Program-made: the position numbers and the translations under genes
Shown here: one piece after another, positions 41,532-51,800 of the stretch
How positions within the stretch are numbered: the stretch's first letter is position 1
Layout: every line of letters begins with the position of its first letter
Source of the DNA: Scybalousia_A sp052170555
Lineage (GTDB): Bacteria; Bacteroidota; Bacteroidia; Bacteroidales; P3
DNA length: 64,000 bases
Direction of reading: 5' to 3'
Assembly (NCBI GenBank): GCA_052170555.1
Contig: JBQNAI010000001.1
Location: 124,001-188,000, forward strand
The notes under the pieces: model-generated
What the model was told of the DNA's origin: nothing
What the model saw: only the letters and a program-made list of their open reading frames with translations
The model's database searches: none

Positions 41532-42617
41532 TTAGCCTTTAATTAATTTGTTTTCCAATGCTTCTACAACTTCTTGTGGAGTAGGAATAATGCCACCGTA
41601 ACGTCCAAAATACTCCACTGGACATTTAAATTCAGATGCAAGTTTCACATCCTGTACCATCTGACCTGCCGACATCTCCACTGCTAATATACCCTTAACT
41701 CTTAGGGCTAGCTTTTTTATAGGTGTTGTTGGGAATGGGAATAATGTGATTGGTCTTAATAATCCAACTTTTACTCCTTTTTGCCTTGCCAATTGAACAG
41801 CTTTGTGAGTGATACGAGCACAAGAGCCGTAAGCAACGAATACATATTCTGCATCATCACACATTATTTCTTCATACAAAGTGTCGTCTTTTTCCATTTG
41901 ACGATATTTTGCCTGGAAACGGTGATTATTCTGCTCTTGTTTTGCAGAGTCCAACTCCAATGATGTAACTACATTATGGTTTCTTGAAGTAGGTTTACCA
42001 AATGCAGCCCATGGTGCATTATTTACTATTTCTTCGTCTGTCCAACGAGGAACATAATCGCCTACATAGACTTTTTCCATTACCTGTCCGATAGCACCGT
42101 CTGATAAAATCATAACAGGATTACGATATTTAAAAGCTATCTTCCAGCCTTTGAATACGAAATCGTACATTTCCTGAACGCTTGCCGGGGCAAGTGTATA
42201 AAGTTGGTAGTCCCCATGTCCTCCTCCTTTAGTTGTTTGGAAATAGTCTGCTTGTGAAGGCTGAATAGTACCTAAACCAGGACCACCGCGCATAACATTT
42301 ACAAGCAAGCAAGGAAGTTCCGCTCCCGCTAAATAAGTAACACCTTCCTGCATCAGAGACATACCAGGTGAAGATGAAGAAGTCATAACCTTCTTACCGG
42401 TAGCTGCTCCACCATAAATCATGTTAATAGATGCAACTTCACTTTCGGCTTGCAAAACTACCATACCAGTCTTTTCCCATGGCATCTCAGCCATCAGGTG
42501 TTCCATAACTTCAGATTGCGGGGTTATAGGGTATCCGAAATAGCCATCGCAACCGGAACGAATTGCTGCCTCTGCAATTGCCTCGTTCCCTTTCATTAAT
42601 TTCAATTCTTTTGCCAT
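41532..42617 (-). CDS. vorB: 2-oxoacid:ferredoxin oxidoreductase, alpha subunit (VorB-like)
   Basis: 361 residues. MKGNEAIAEAAIRSGCDGYF, GYPITPQSEVMEHLM and MTSSSSPGMSLMQEGVTYLA form the substrate and TPP-pyrimidine domain; RGGPGLGTIQPSQADYFQTT and YGSCARITHKAVQLARQKGV follow. Proteins of this length with a separate 72-residue ferredoxin are called VorB in Bacteroidales, but 2-oxoglutarate and branched-chain acids cannot be separated by eye. It makes acyl-CoA, CO2 and reduced ferredoxin. Confidence 0.92.
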   Translation of the reverse strand: MAKELKLMKGNEAIAEAAIRSGCDGYFGYPITPQSEVMEHLMAEMPWEKTGMVVLQAESEVASINMIYGGAATGKKVMTSSSSPGMSLMQEGVTYLAGAELPCLLVNVMRGGPGLGTIQPSQADYFQTTKGGGHGDYQLYTLAPASVQEMYDFVFKGWKIAFKYRNPVMILSDGAIGQVMEKVYVGDYVPRWTDEEIVNNAPWAAFGKPTSRNHNVVTSLELDSAKQEQNNHRFQAKYRQMEKDDTLYEEIMCDDAEYVFVAYGSCARITHKAVQLARQKGVKVGLLRPITLFPFPTTPIKKLALRVKGILAVEMSAGQMVQDVKLASEFKCPVEYFGRYGGIIPTPQEVVEALENKLIKG

Positions 42618-42638
42618 TTCCTTTACGTTTTTTTAAAG

Positions 42639-42857
42639 TTAGACTTTAGCTTTGTAAACCGTTATTACTCCATCAGGGCAAACCATAGCACAAGATGCAC
42701 AACCGATACAATCACCGTTTATCATCTCCGAATAGTTATAACCCTTCGTATTGACGTTTTTTGATAAAGCAAGAACGTGTTTAGGACAAACGCTTACACA
42801 AACGCCACACCCCTTGCACTTTACTTCATCTACTACAATTGCTCCTTTTATTGCCAT
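42639..42857 (-). CDS. 2-oxoacid:ferredoxin oxidoreductase, delta (2x4Fe-4S ferredoxin) subunit
   Basis: 72 residues with two complete 4Fe-4S motifs: CKGCGVCVSVCP and CIGCASCAMVCP. First gene of the operon, 21 bases before alpha. It carries electrons from the TPP site to free ferredoxin. Confidence 0.95.
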   Translation of the reverse strand: MAIKGAIVVDEVKCKGCGVCVSVCPKHVLALSKNVNTKGYNYSEMINGDCIGCASCAMVCPDGVITVYKAKV

Positions 42858-42906
42858 TGCCTTATTTTTTAATATTTGGTTAATACTTAACGTTAAATTT
42901 GGAGTA

Positions 42907-42938
42907 CAAAGTTACATCAAAAATTCCATACAGCCAAA
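42907..42938 (-). promoter_or_regulatory. promoter of the 2-oxoacid oxidoreductase operon
   Basis: On the minus strand TTTG (42938-42935), 20-bp spacer, TAACTTTG (42914-42907), 50 bases before the first ATG. Confidence 0.8.
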
Positions 42939-43122
42939 TTTTCCAATGATTATTTATTTTTGAGGTAGATTTGCAAAATTTTTTCTTGATATTAATTTTT
43001 TCTTGTTGCACATTGGTAGATTGATATCAAGAAAGAATTCGGTTGAATGTGTCATACACTACTTCAAAAATAATTATTGATCTTATTATACTTGATTGGA
43101 TGGTGGTTTGTGTGGAGAAAAA

Positions 43123-43172
43123 ATACAGAAGAATACCACTGTCAAAAATTTGACAGTGGTATTCTTCTGTAT
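43123..43172 (-). terminator. 24-bp terminator of the TonB receptor gene
   Basis: Arms 43123-43146 and 43149-43172 pair perfectly (core GAATACCACTGTCAAA) with a 2-base centre, 25 bases after the receptor stop; T6 follows on the minus strand. Confidence 0.85.
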
Positions 43173-43196
43173 ACGACAGCACAGGCGTAATTTTTA

Positions 43197-45653
43197 TTAA
43201 AGATTAAAACTTAAACCTGCATACCATGTTGCTCCATAGACAGGTGCATACATAAAGGCAGCATCATCCGTATGTTTTTCATCTTGAATATAGGAGAAGA
43301 TATTCTTTCCTCCGGTGTATAGAGTTAAATTGTTACCGAATTTCTTTGTTATGCGACAATTAAACAATATGAAAGGATTAGTCTGCTTGATTTTTGAACT
43401 ATTACCGTCATTTTCTGAATTATAATCAATGTACATGCTACCTTGTAGAGAACTTGCAAGAGAGAATGTCCAAGTACCCAGAGTATAGTCTATGCTAAAA
43501 TCCCCTGTAAAAGAAGGGAAACGGGATATATATTGACTTTTTTTAGCATAATTTAATCTATTAGGAAAAGTTTGATTAGTTTCATCATTAGGATCAGACC
43601 ATTCAGCTCTTTCATGTTTAAATTTACCTTTATTAAAGGTCCAATTCATTTCAAAATCTATATTTTTGAAGATATTTGTCTTGAATCCTATTTCTAATCC
43701 TTGAACATATGCATCGTCTATATTCTTCCATTGGTAAGTGTATCCTAATAATAGAATATTATTGTCGGCAGGAGTAAATTGAATTTTATTTTTCAAATCC
43801 GTTCTAAATAGATTAACACTAATTTGAAACTTCCTTGCATAATAGTCTGCAGATAAATTGTAGCTAATAGAGTGTTCACCCTTCAAATCTGATGATTTCC
43901 ACACACGTGGAGAGCCGCTACAAAGATGCAAATCCTCCGAAAATCCATAGGGAGCACGAAAACCAGTTCCAATATTAAGTCTGATAACGAAATTTTCAGA
44001 AATTTCATATTTCAGAGCTAAACGAGGATTAATAGATGTTTCATTGAAATCTGTTTTTGGAAACGTACCATTAAATATTTTTTTACTTGCTTCATATTTT
44101 TCATTTGAGGAATGAAAATCTACTCTAATACCAGGAACAGCAGTTAGAGAATGTACTATGTTCCATTCATCTTGTACGAAAAAACCGAACTCTTTTGCTT
44201 CTTTGTTTCCTGTGGAAGTATAAGCTTGTCCATAGAATGTACTTGCTGTATCATCTATACAATAAAGACCTGTTTCTTTCAGTTTCGTATAGTAGCTTTG
44301 TATACCCATTAATATTTTGTGATTTCCATATTTAGAAGAAAATGTAGCAGAGGTAGAGAAAGTATTTTCCGTAGCAAGATATGGACGAATGTCTTCTATA
44401 TCAGGACTTTCTCCACTTGGATTAGCTGGTGTTTTATGAGTATCTCTATAACTATTAAGGAAAGTATCATTGGTTGCATTGCGTTTGTGTCTTACGTAGG
44501 CCCCGGTGAGATCAACTTCATGCCTAAATCCTATAGGAAGCTTGTAATTAAAATCTACGTTGATACGGTTGGTACGTATATTTTCTGTTCCTGACGAGAA
44601 AGGATTGAGAAATAAATCGTCAGCCATCACTCCTCCATAGCGTATCTCATCCATTGCTTTGATTCGCATGATAAGTTTGTCTTCATCGGAGAATGGATTA
44701 AAGAAATAAATACTAGCTCCCATATTTGTGGTAGTGGTTGCAACTCTATCGGAAATGGAGTCTTTATGATTAACTTCACTTCTTGTCAAACCATCTTTGG
44801 TTTGATCTATAGCATCTGCTTCATTTCGTTGAGCAAACACACTCAATCCAATACTTTTGTATCGCATGGAACCAGATAAGTTAATATTTTTGTAACCGAA
44901 ATTTCCCATTTGAATATCTGTACTTAACATTGGTTCAAATGTTGGATCTTTGCTAATAATGTTTATTACACCTGCCACGGCACTGCTACCATATAGTGCA
45001 GAACCAGCCCCTTTTACAATTTCCAAACGATCTACATTATTTGTTCCTATTTGTTGCAATCCGTACACACTGGCTAAACCTGAGTATACAGGGGAGCCAT
45101 CTAATAAGATTTGCGTATGTTCTCCCCCCAAACCTTGCATTCTTACCATTGAGAAATTACAAGCCTGGCATTGTTGTTCTACTCTTACGCCTGGTACCGC
45201 TTCCAATGCTTCAAATATATTTTTTGCATTTTTGTTTATCAGTGCTTCAGAGGTTAATACTTCTGTGCGGATAGGTACATCCTTGATAAAATGTTCTGTT
45301 CGTGTTCCTGTAACGACAACTTGATTCAGACTAACAACAGATTCTTCCAAGAAAAAACTTATGTGCTGAGGACTATTTTTTTTAATAATAACTTCTATAT
45401 CTTGTGAATTATATCCAACAAAAGATGCTGTTAGTTTATATTTTCCTTCTTTCAAGTTACGGATTTCAAAATGACCCATCGCGTCACAATGTACGTTTAT
45501 TTTGCTACCTTTTACGCTTACAACAGCATCGGGTAAATGTCTACCGTTTTGTTTTTTTTGAACGCTTCCGAAAATCAAAGTTTCACTACTTTGAGCCATT
45601 ATATTAAGTACTCCAAATGTTATAACAATTAATAGGGTTAAATTTTTTTTCAT
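43197..45653 (-). CDS. TonB-dependent outer-membrane receptor
   Basis: 818 residues from ATG 45653-45651, which begins a signal peptide (KKNLTLLIVITFGVLNIMAQ); the longer frame is unlikely. Domains: carboxypeptidase-like regulatory domain (VQKKQNGRHLPDAVVSVKGS, KEGKYKLTASFVGYNSQDIE), plug (VVTGTRTEHFIKDVPIRTEV, GSALYGSSAVAGVINII) and a 22-strand-type barrel ending YAGLSFNL. The plug has QQCQACNFSMVRMQGLGG, with two close Cys. Ferrienterochelin/cobalamin-type receptor family; ligand not determinable. A -7 box TAATTTTG lies at 45688-45681 on the same strand. Stands alone, no SusD partner. Confidence 0.9.
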   Translation of the reverse strand: MKKNLTLLIVITFGVLNIMAQSSETLIFGSVQKKQNGRHLPDAVVSVKGSKINVHCDAMGHFEIRNLKEGKYKLTASFVGYNSQDIEVIIKKNSPQHISFFLEESVVSLNQVVVTGTRTEHFIKDVPIRTEVLTSEALINKNAKNIFEALEAVPGVRVEQQCQACNFSMVRMQGLGGEHTQILLDGSPVYSGLASVYGLQQIGTNNVDRLEIVKGAGSALYGSSAVAGVINIISKDPTFEPMLSTDIQMGNFGYKNINLSGSMRYKSIGLSVFAQRNEADAIDQTKDGLTRSEVNHKDSISDRVATTTTNMGASIYFFNPFSDEDKLIMRIKAMDEIRYGGVMADDLFLNPFSSGTENIRTNRINVDFNYKLPIGFRHEVDLTGAYVRHKRNATNDTFLNSYRDTHKTPANPSGESPDIEDIRPYLATENTFSTSATFSSKYGNHKILMGIQSYYTKLKETGLYCIDDTASTFYGQAYTSTGNKEAKEFGFFVQDEWNIVHSLTAVPGIRVDFHSSNEKYEASKKIFNGTFPKTDFNETSINPRLALKYEISENFVIRLNIGTGFRAPYGFSEDLHLCSGSPRVWKSSDLKGEHSISYNLSADYYARKFQISVNLFRTDLKNKIQFTPADNNILLLGYTYQWKNIDDAYVQGLEIGFKTNIFKNIDFEMNWTFNKGKFKHERAEWSDPNDETNQTFPNRLNYAKKSQYISRFPSFTGDFSIDYTLGTWTFSLASSLQGSMYIDYNSENDGNSSKIKQTNPFILFNCRITKKFGNNLTLYTGGKNIFSYIQDEKHTDDAAFMYAPVYGATWYAGLSFNL

Positions 45654-45993
45654 GGTACTATAGATTTTTAAAATAGTATGCAAAATTACTGCTTTATAGC
45701 AGGAGGCACAATACTTAAAAATGAGTATTTGGTCACTACGTTACGTGCAAATACTTGTTTTTTGTATTTATAGTAACAATTTGATAAAAATACTACTATA
45801 AAGATGGGGGATATAATTGTAATAATACTTGTATTATTTACCCTCAAGAACCAAGTAATAGTTAATGTACATTTGATTGTGCTATGGAATAATAACTGTT
45901 TCAAATTATATTCAAATAAATTAAATTTTTGTACTTTTGCAATTGTTACAAACGGAAAATTTAGAGATAAAATCATAATAGATTCTAAGGATA
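45654..45993. other. divergent promoter region between receptor and transporter
   Basis: 340 bases, no real ORF. It contains -7-like boxes for both directions: TAATTTTG (45688-45681, minus) and TACTTTTG (45932-45939, plus). Confidence 0.5.
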
Positions 45994-46980
45994 ATGAAGA
46001 TAGAAGAAATCAGAAATCAGGGAAGGACTATTTATATTACAATTGTTGTGATGTTAGTTGTAATATTGTCATTACAATCTATAAGTAATCTCGGCGATTG
46101 CTTACAATTTTTAACTCCCCCTGTTGCTTTGTTTTGCGGATTAGTTTTTGCACAGAGTTTTGGTGAGACTTGCAAAAAATTCAATTCCAAGATGAATAAG
46201 TATTTGTTACAATATTCAGTAGTAGGATTAGGATTTGGAATGAATATAGAGCAATCGCTAGCATCAGGGAAGGAAGGGATGTTATTTACTATCTTTTCTG
46301 TTTTTGGTACATTATTGTTAGGATGGATACTGGGTCGGAAATTGTTGAAAATAGACAAAAATACATCTTATTTAATTAGTTCAGGTACGTCTATTTGTGG
46401 AGGTAGTGCAATAGCTACTGTGGGACGAGTTATAAACGCTAATGATTCTCAGATGTCTGTTGCTTTGGGGACTATATTTATTTTGAATGCTGTAGCATTA
46501 TTTGTTTTCCCTCCGTTAGGACACTTTATTGGTATGACTGACAAACAATTTGGGACATGGGCAGCGATAGCTATCCATGATACAAGTAGTGTTGTTGGAG
46601 CTGGTGCGGCATATTCATCTTCGGCTTTAGAAATTGCAACAACAGTTAAATTGACGCGTGCTTTATGGATAGTACCTGTAGCATTATTTACGTCATTTAT
46701 ATTCAAAAGTAACGGTAAAAAGATAAGAATACCTTTGTTTATCATATTGTTTATTGTGGCAATATTTATCAATACCTATCTTCTGGAGTCGTTACCATAT
46801 GTTGGTAAGAGTATTTATTTGATATCTAAAAAGGGACTGACTATTTCCTTATTTTTTATTGGTGCTTCACTCACAAGAGCTACGCTTAATTCTGTTGGAC
46901 TACGACCTTTTTTGCAAGGAATTTTGCTTTGGATTGCAATAAGTGTTGTTTCTTTGATATTTGTTATGTTTTCATTCTAA
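45994..46980 (+). CDS. YeiH-family (UPF0324) membrane transporter
   Basis: 328 residues, about ten membrane helices. LTPPVALFCGLVFAQSFG, VVGLGFGMNIEQSLASGKEG, SGTSICGGSAIATVGRVINA and WAAIAIHDTSSVVGAGAAYS are hallmark UPF0324/YeiH segments. Members have been proposed to export sulfate or related anions, but the substrate here is unproven. A -7 box TACTTTTG is 54 bases upstream of the start. Confidence 0.9.
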   Translation: MKIEEIRNQGRTIYITIVVMLVVILSLQSISNLGDCLQFLTPPVALFCGLVFAQSFGETCKKFNSKMNKYLLQYSVVGLGFGMNIEQSLASGKEGMLFTIFSVFGTLLLGWILGRKLLKIDKNTSYLISSGTSICGGSAIATVGRVINANDSQMSVALGTIFILNAVALFVFPPLGHFIGMTDKQFGTWAAIAIHDTSSVVGAGAAYSSSALEIATTVKLTRALWIVPVALFTSFIFKSNGKKIRIPLFIILFIVAIFINTYLLESLPYVGKSIYLISKKGLTISLFFIGASLTRATLNSVGLRPFLQGILLWIAISVVSLIFVMFSF

Positions 46981-47534
46981 CAAATTTTGATATTCTGCAT
47001 TTTGGATAGCAACCGTAATCTATAAACACTGCAATTGCAGATTTTTAGTCGTTCATTGCTGTATAATTGCTTATTTGTTTGTAACTATTTAAATTTCACA
47101 CTCTCTTTATTACGAATGGTAATTCTATCTTATTATCTATTTCCGATATTGAAGTGCTATTTTATATCGTTTTATAAATTTAATTTTCCCCTAACTAATA
47201 AGATTTTATTTTTATTTATCTATTACATCGTAATAACTTCCTTATGACTTTTTTGCATAATGGAGACATTTTCCTCTCTGGTAAAAAATGTTAAAAAAAA
47301 ACTTTAATGTCCTGTTTTTATTGGCTAAGACCATATTCGGTATTATGTATTGTACACAGGATACTAATGTGGCACAGTACCTCTTAGGATATTAATAGTG
47401 TAGTGACTCAAAGAAGATATGTAAATTTTAGGAAAGAACAATGAGAAATGAATAAAATAAATGAATTTATTTAGCGTGAAAAATAAAATTTGTATATTTG
47501 CAGAATAGAATTAAGAACAAAAATTAATAATGTT
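46981..47534. other. non-coding region before the superoxide dismutase gene
   Basis: 554 AT-rich bases. No believable ORF. It contains the sod -7 box near its right end. Confidence 0.5.
47493..47500 (+). promoter_or_regulatory. -7 box of the superoxide dismutase gene
   Basis: TATATTTG, 34 bases before the ATG at 47535. It supports that start over the upstream ATG at 47490, which would precede the transcription start. Confidence 0.6.
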
Positions 47535-48113
47535 ATGGCAAAATTTACATTACCTGAGCTCCCTTTCAAAATGAATGAGTTGGAGCCTCATATTAGTGAA
47601 AAAACATTGAGCATCCATTACGGCAAACATCATCAAGCTTATGTTAATACACTTAATACATTGATAGAAGGAACAGAGTTTGAAAAAATGTCGTTGGAAG
47701 AAATTATCACAAACTCACAAGGAGGAATATTTGATAACGCTGCTCAGGTTTGGAATCATACATTTTATTGGAATTGTTTAGCGATAAACCATCAATCTCA
47801 ACCAACAGGTAAGCTGTTGTTGGCAATAGAAGAGCAATTTGGATCGTTTGAAAAATTTAAAATTGAATTTACTCAAAAGAGTATTAGTTTGTTTGGGTCG
47901 GGTTGGTGTTGGTTAGTTAAGGATGCTGAAAGTAAATTGTCTATCGTTCAAAAATCTAATGCAGGGACACCATTAACAGATTCTTTAACCCCCATTTTGG
48001 TTTGTGATGTTTGGGAACACGCCTACTATTTAGATAAACAGAATCTTAGAGTAAAGTATTTGGAATCATTTTGGGAACTTGTAGATTGGGCGAAAATAGA
48101 TCCGAGATATTAA
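47535..48113 (+). CDS. sodB: Fe-type superoxide dismutase
   Basis: 192 residues from MAKFTLPELPFKMNELEPHI. Metal ligands are visible: His in SIHYGKHHQAY, His in AAQVWNHTFYWNCL, and Asp/His in DVWEHAYYLD. The Gln in AAQVWNHTFYW is at the Fe-SOD position. Homologues in some Porphyromonadaceae work with Fe or Mn. It protects an anaerobe with ferredoxin-linked enzymes against oxygen exposure. Single gene. Confidence 0.95.
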   Translation: MAKFTLPELPFKMNELEPHISEKTLSIHYGKHHQAYVNTLNTLIEGTEFEKMSLEEIITNSQGGIFDNAAQVWNHTFYWNCLAINHQSQPTGKLLLAIEEQFGSFEKFKIEFTQKSISLFGSGWCWLVKDAESKLSIVQKSNAGTPLTDSLTPILVCDVWEHAYYLDKQNLRVKYLESFWELVDWAKIDPRY

Positions 48114-48261
48114 AAAATAATTCTTAAAAAAATTCAGTTTCAATACTACTGATAAAAATGAAAAAGTTTGTATAGGGAACTAGAAGAGTTAAATGAATTA
48201 ATAATTAATGAAAAAAGGGAATAAAATTTTCTTTTTTTACATGGTAACGGTATAAAGGGTA

Positions 48262-48517
48262 CAAAGAAAAAGAAGAATTGTAAAAAACTTTTGTTTGCCG
48301 TTGTAATGACTGTGTTAGTTTTAATTTTGTTGTCTGCGGAGACGATGATGAAGCAAAAACTGAGAAAAATATCAAGGATGTTGGTATTGAGAAGTATTTT
48401 GTTGTGGGTGAGTTTACGTGTTGGATAACCTTAGCTAATGATGGTGCTGTGTATGAGTTCCTGGTTCTAATCAAAAAATTCGTAATGATGGAGATTATCA
48501 TTAAAGATAAAGTGTAA
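48262..48517 (+). pseudogene. remnant of a small lipoprotein gene
   Basis: KKLLFAVVMTVLVLILLS reads as a signal in one frame. The next frame gives a lipobox-like VVCGDDDEAKTEKNIKDVG, then IEKYFVVGEFTCWITLANDG and a stop at 48515-48517. A one-base shift near 48330 separates the two. No start codon in frame is convincing. Confidence 0.5.
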
Positions 48518-48733
48518 CTGATACCTATATTTTAGAAGATCAGGATATCTATACCATAGAGATGGGAAGATTGCATTTGATAGAAAAGAAGATCTAGTAG
48601 TTGAATGAAAGTTTCAGAGTTTTGATGCGAGCTCTTGTGTTATCAAGGGTAGAATACCGAATGATACAAATGGTATACAAGATAGTATGTATACTTTAGC
48701 TAAATTAGTTGGGTAAATACGTTTTTTAACGTT

Positions 48734-48767
48734 AGAGACATCCGTTACCATGGTGACGGATGTCTCT
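48734..48767. terminator. 16-bp hairpin
   Basis: AGAGACATCCGTTACC / GGTGACGGATGTCTCT (48734-48749, 48752-48767), one mismatch, 2-base loop. Directly adjacent to the next hairpin. Confidence 0.6.
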
Positions 48768-48813
48768 CTTACGGCTTGACAACATTGTTCCAACGATGTT
48801 GTCAAGCCGTAAG
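48768..48813 (-). terminator. 18-bp terminator of nifJ
   Basis: CTTACGGCTTGACAACAT / ATGTTGTCAAGCCGTAAG (48768-48785, 48796-48813), perfect, 10-base loop, 20 bases past the nifJ stop. Confidence 0.75.
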
Positions 48814-48833
48814 ATATAGATTTTTATCAAACG

Positions 48834-51800
48834 CTACTTACTCCACTGCATAGCAGCCATACGTTTGTAAGAGTTATAACGCCACTGAGCGTTGGTCTGT
48901 GCAGCTCTGAACAGTTCTTCTGCTTCTTGTGGGAAAGCTTTCTTCAAAGAGTTGTATCTGACTTCTCCATCAATAAACGTTTGGAATTTGCTCCAATCGG
49001 GTTCAGTAGAGTCTAATGTAAAAGGATTTTCTCCTTTATCAGATAATTCAGGATTATATCTCCACAGGTGCCAGTAACCACATTCCACTGCTTTTTTCTG
49101 TTCAGCCTGAGTTTTCCCCATACCAGCCTTAATGCCATGGTTGATACAAGGAGCGTAGGCAATAATTAAAGATGGACCCTCATAAGCTTCAGCTTCGCGT
49201 AGAGCTCTTATATATTGAGTAGGATTAGCTCCAATAGCTACTTGTGCAACATAGACATAGCCGTAAGTAGTTGCTATCATGCCTAAGTCTTTCTTCTTAA
49301 CACGTTTGCCAGAAGCAGCGAATTTGGCGATAGCTCCCAAAGGTGTTGCTTTAGACGCTTGACCTCCTGTGTTAGAATATACTTCGGTATCTACGACCAA
49401 TATATTAACATTCTCTCCAGATGCTATGACATGGTCTAATCCACCGTAGCCGATATCATATCCCCAACCGTCTCCTCCAATTATCCATTGAGATTTCTTA
49501 ACGAAGAATTGCTTCAAATCAATCAACTCTCTGCAAGTTGTACAGGCAGGACAAGAACAATGCTCTACTCCGTTTGTTTTGTCTTTTTTGACCTGTTCCA
49601 GTTTTTGTGCGAAAGTAATCCCTTGATTTGAGAACTCCTCATCTGCGTGTTCGGTTTGCATGCTTTCTAACCATGCTATAAGTTCGTCTATTGTCATAAT
49701 ACCCCATTTCAAAGCCTCTTCATATTGTCTTGCTATGCAAAAAGCTTTCTCTCCAGTTGCATCTTTGTTATCCAGCCAATGTTGAGCAGCCTTTCTAACA
49801 TCTTCGTGCAACCAGTCAAAAGACAAAAGTTTCTCAGTTTTAGCTACAACCCTTTCTCTCATCTTTCTAGTAGCTGTAGCCATACCTAAACCAAACTCAG
49901 CGTTGTCTTCAAATAAAGAGTTTGCCCACGCGGGTCCTCTGCCATTGGCATCAGTCGTGTAAGGCATAGAAGGGCAAGAGGCAGAATAAATGGAAGAACA
50001 TCCTGTCGCATTAGCAATCATCATACGTGGTCCAAATAATTGAGAAATCAACTTTATGTATGGAGTTTCTCCACAACCAGCACAGGCACCTGAAAATTCA
50101 AAAAGTGGTTGAGCAAACTGAGAATTCTTTATATTCTTGCTAATATCTACTAGATGAGACTTATTAGATATTTTCTCAGAAATAATGTCCCAACGCTTTT
50201 TGTCAGAGTTATTTTCAGTAAAAGTTTTCATCTCTAAAGCTTTTACCTTGGCAGGACAAACATCTACACAGTTACCACATCCTGTGCAATCTAAAGGAGA
50301 TATTTGAATACGAAATTTCAATCCATCAAACTCTTTCCCATTAGCTTTTAAGGTATCTGTTCCAAGAGGGAGTAGTGTTTCTTCTTCGCTATTAATCAAA
50401 AAAGGACGGATAGCGGCATGAGGACATACTAATGAACATTGATTGCATTGAATACAATTTAAAGAGTTCCACTCGGGAACGTGTGAAGCTATGGCACGTT
50501 TTTCATATTTTGAAGTACCACTTGGGAATGTACCGTCTTCTCTACCTAGGAAAGCAGATACAGGAAGTGAATCTCCTTCTTGTGCATTAATAACATCAAC
50601 AATATTTCTAATAAATTCAGGGTGATTATCTATTGTAGTATCCTTGACTTCACTCTCATTCAGCCATTCTTTTTGTACTTCTACTTTTATAACATCGCCA
50701 CCTCTATCTACGGCAGCATAATTCATATTTACAATATTTTCTCCTTTTTTACCATAGGATTTCACTATGGCTTCTTTCATTTTCTCAACAGCTAATTTAT
50801 AAGGTATAACACTCGCTATTTTGAAGAATGCACTTTGGAGTATTGTGTTCGTACGATTACCTAACCCTATTTCTTCTGCAATTTTAGTTGCATTTATAAT
50901 ATAAAAGTTGACATTGTTTTGTGCTAATATCTTTTTGATTTTTGCAGGGAGGTGTTTGATTGTTTCTTCCGTATCGTACATAGAGTTTAAGAGGAATGTA
51001 CCATTTTTCTTTATACCTTTTAAAACTTCATATTGACGAAGATAAGAAAATACGTGGCAAGCTACAAAATCAGGGGTTGTTACCAAATAAGGAGAACGTA
51101 TGATACTGTCGCCAAAACGAAGATGAGAACAGGTAAAACCTCCCGACTTTTTACTATCATAAGCAAAATAAGCTTGACAGTATTTGTTAGTATTATTTCC
51201 AATAATTTTGATTGAGTTTTTATTTGCTCCCACAGTGCCATCTGCACCTAACCCATAGAATTTTGCTTCAAAAGTTCCTGTTGTAGCCATGGATACTTCT
51301 TCTCCAACAGACAAAGATAGATTTGTAACGTCATCTACAATGCCAACCGTAAACTTGCTTTTGGGTTGTGTAGATTTTAGATTATTAAATACTGATATCA
51401 TTTGTGCAGGAGTTGTATCTTTGGAAGATAAACCATAGCGACCCCCTATTATCATAGGTCTTTGTTGATAATCATTAAACATTTCAACGATATCTAAATA
51501 CAGAGGATCTCCCTGAGCACCACATTCTTTCGTCCTATCAAGAACACAGATACGTTTGACGGATCGTGGTAATACATCAAAAAAGTATTTCTTAGAAAAA
51601 GGTCGATAAAGATGTACGGTAACTAAGCCTAATTTTTCACCTTTTTTTGCCAAATAATCTATTGTTTCTTTTATGGTATCTGATACGGAACCCATAGCCA
51701 CTATAATATTTTCAGCATTGATATCACCGTAATATTCAAAAGGTTTGTGAGTTCTCCCCGTTATTTTGCCTACTTCTTGCATATAGTGATTTACTATATC

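Larger units (their letters stand above)
48114..48833. other. intergenic region with a decayed lipoprotein gene and terminators
   Basis: About 720 bases. Apart from the lipoprotein remnant (48262-48517) and the two hairpins (48734-48813) no gene is supported. Confidence 0.5.

Noticed and set aside
47490..47534. N-terminal extension of the superoxide dismutase
   Set aside because: It overlaps the -7 box TATATTTG, and the family begins at the ATG at 47535.
48205..48501. 98-residue leftward ORF
   Set aside because: It is antisense to the lipoprotein remnant and has no plausible product or start context.
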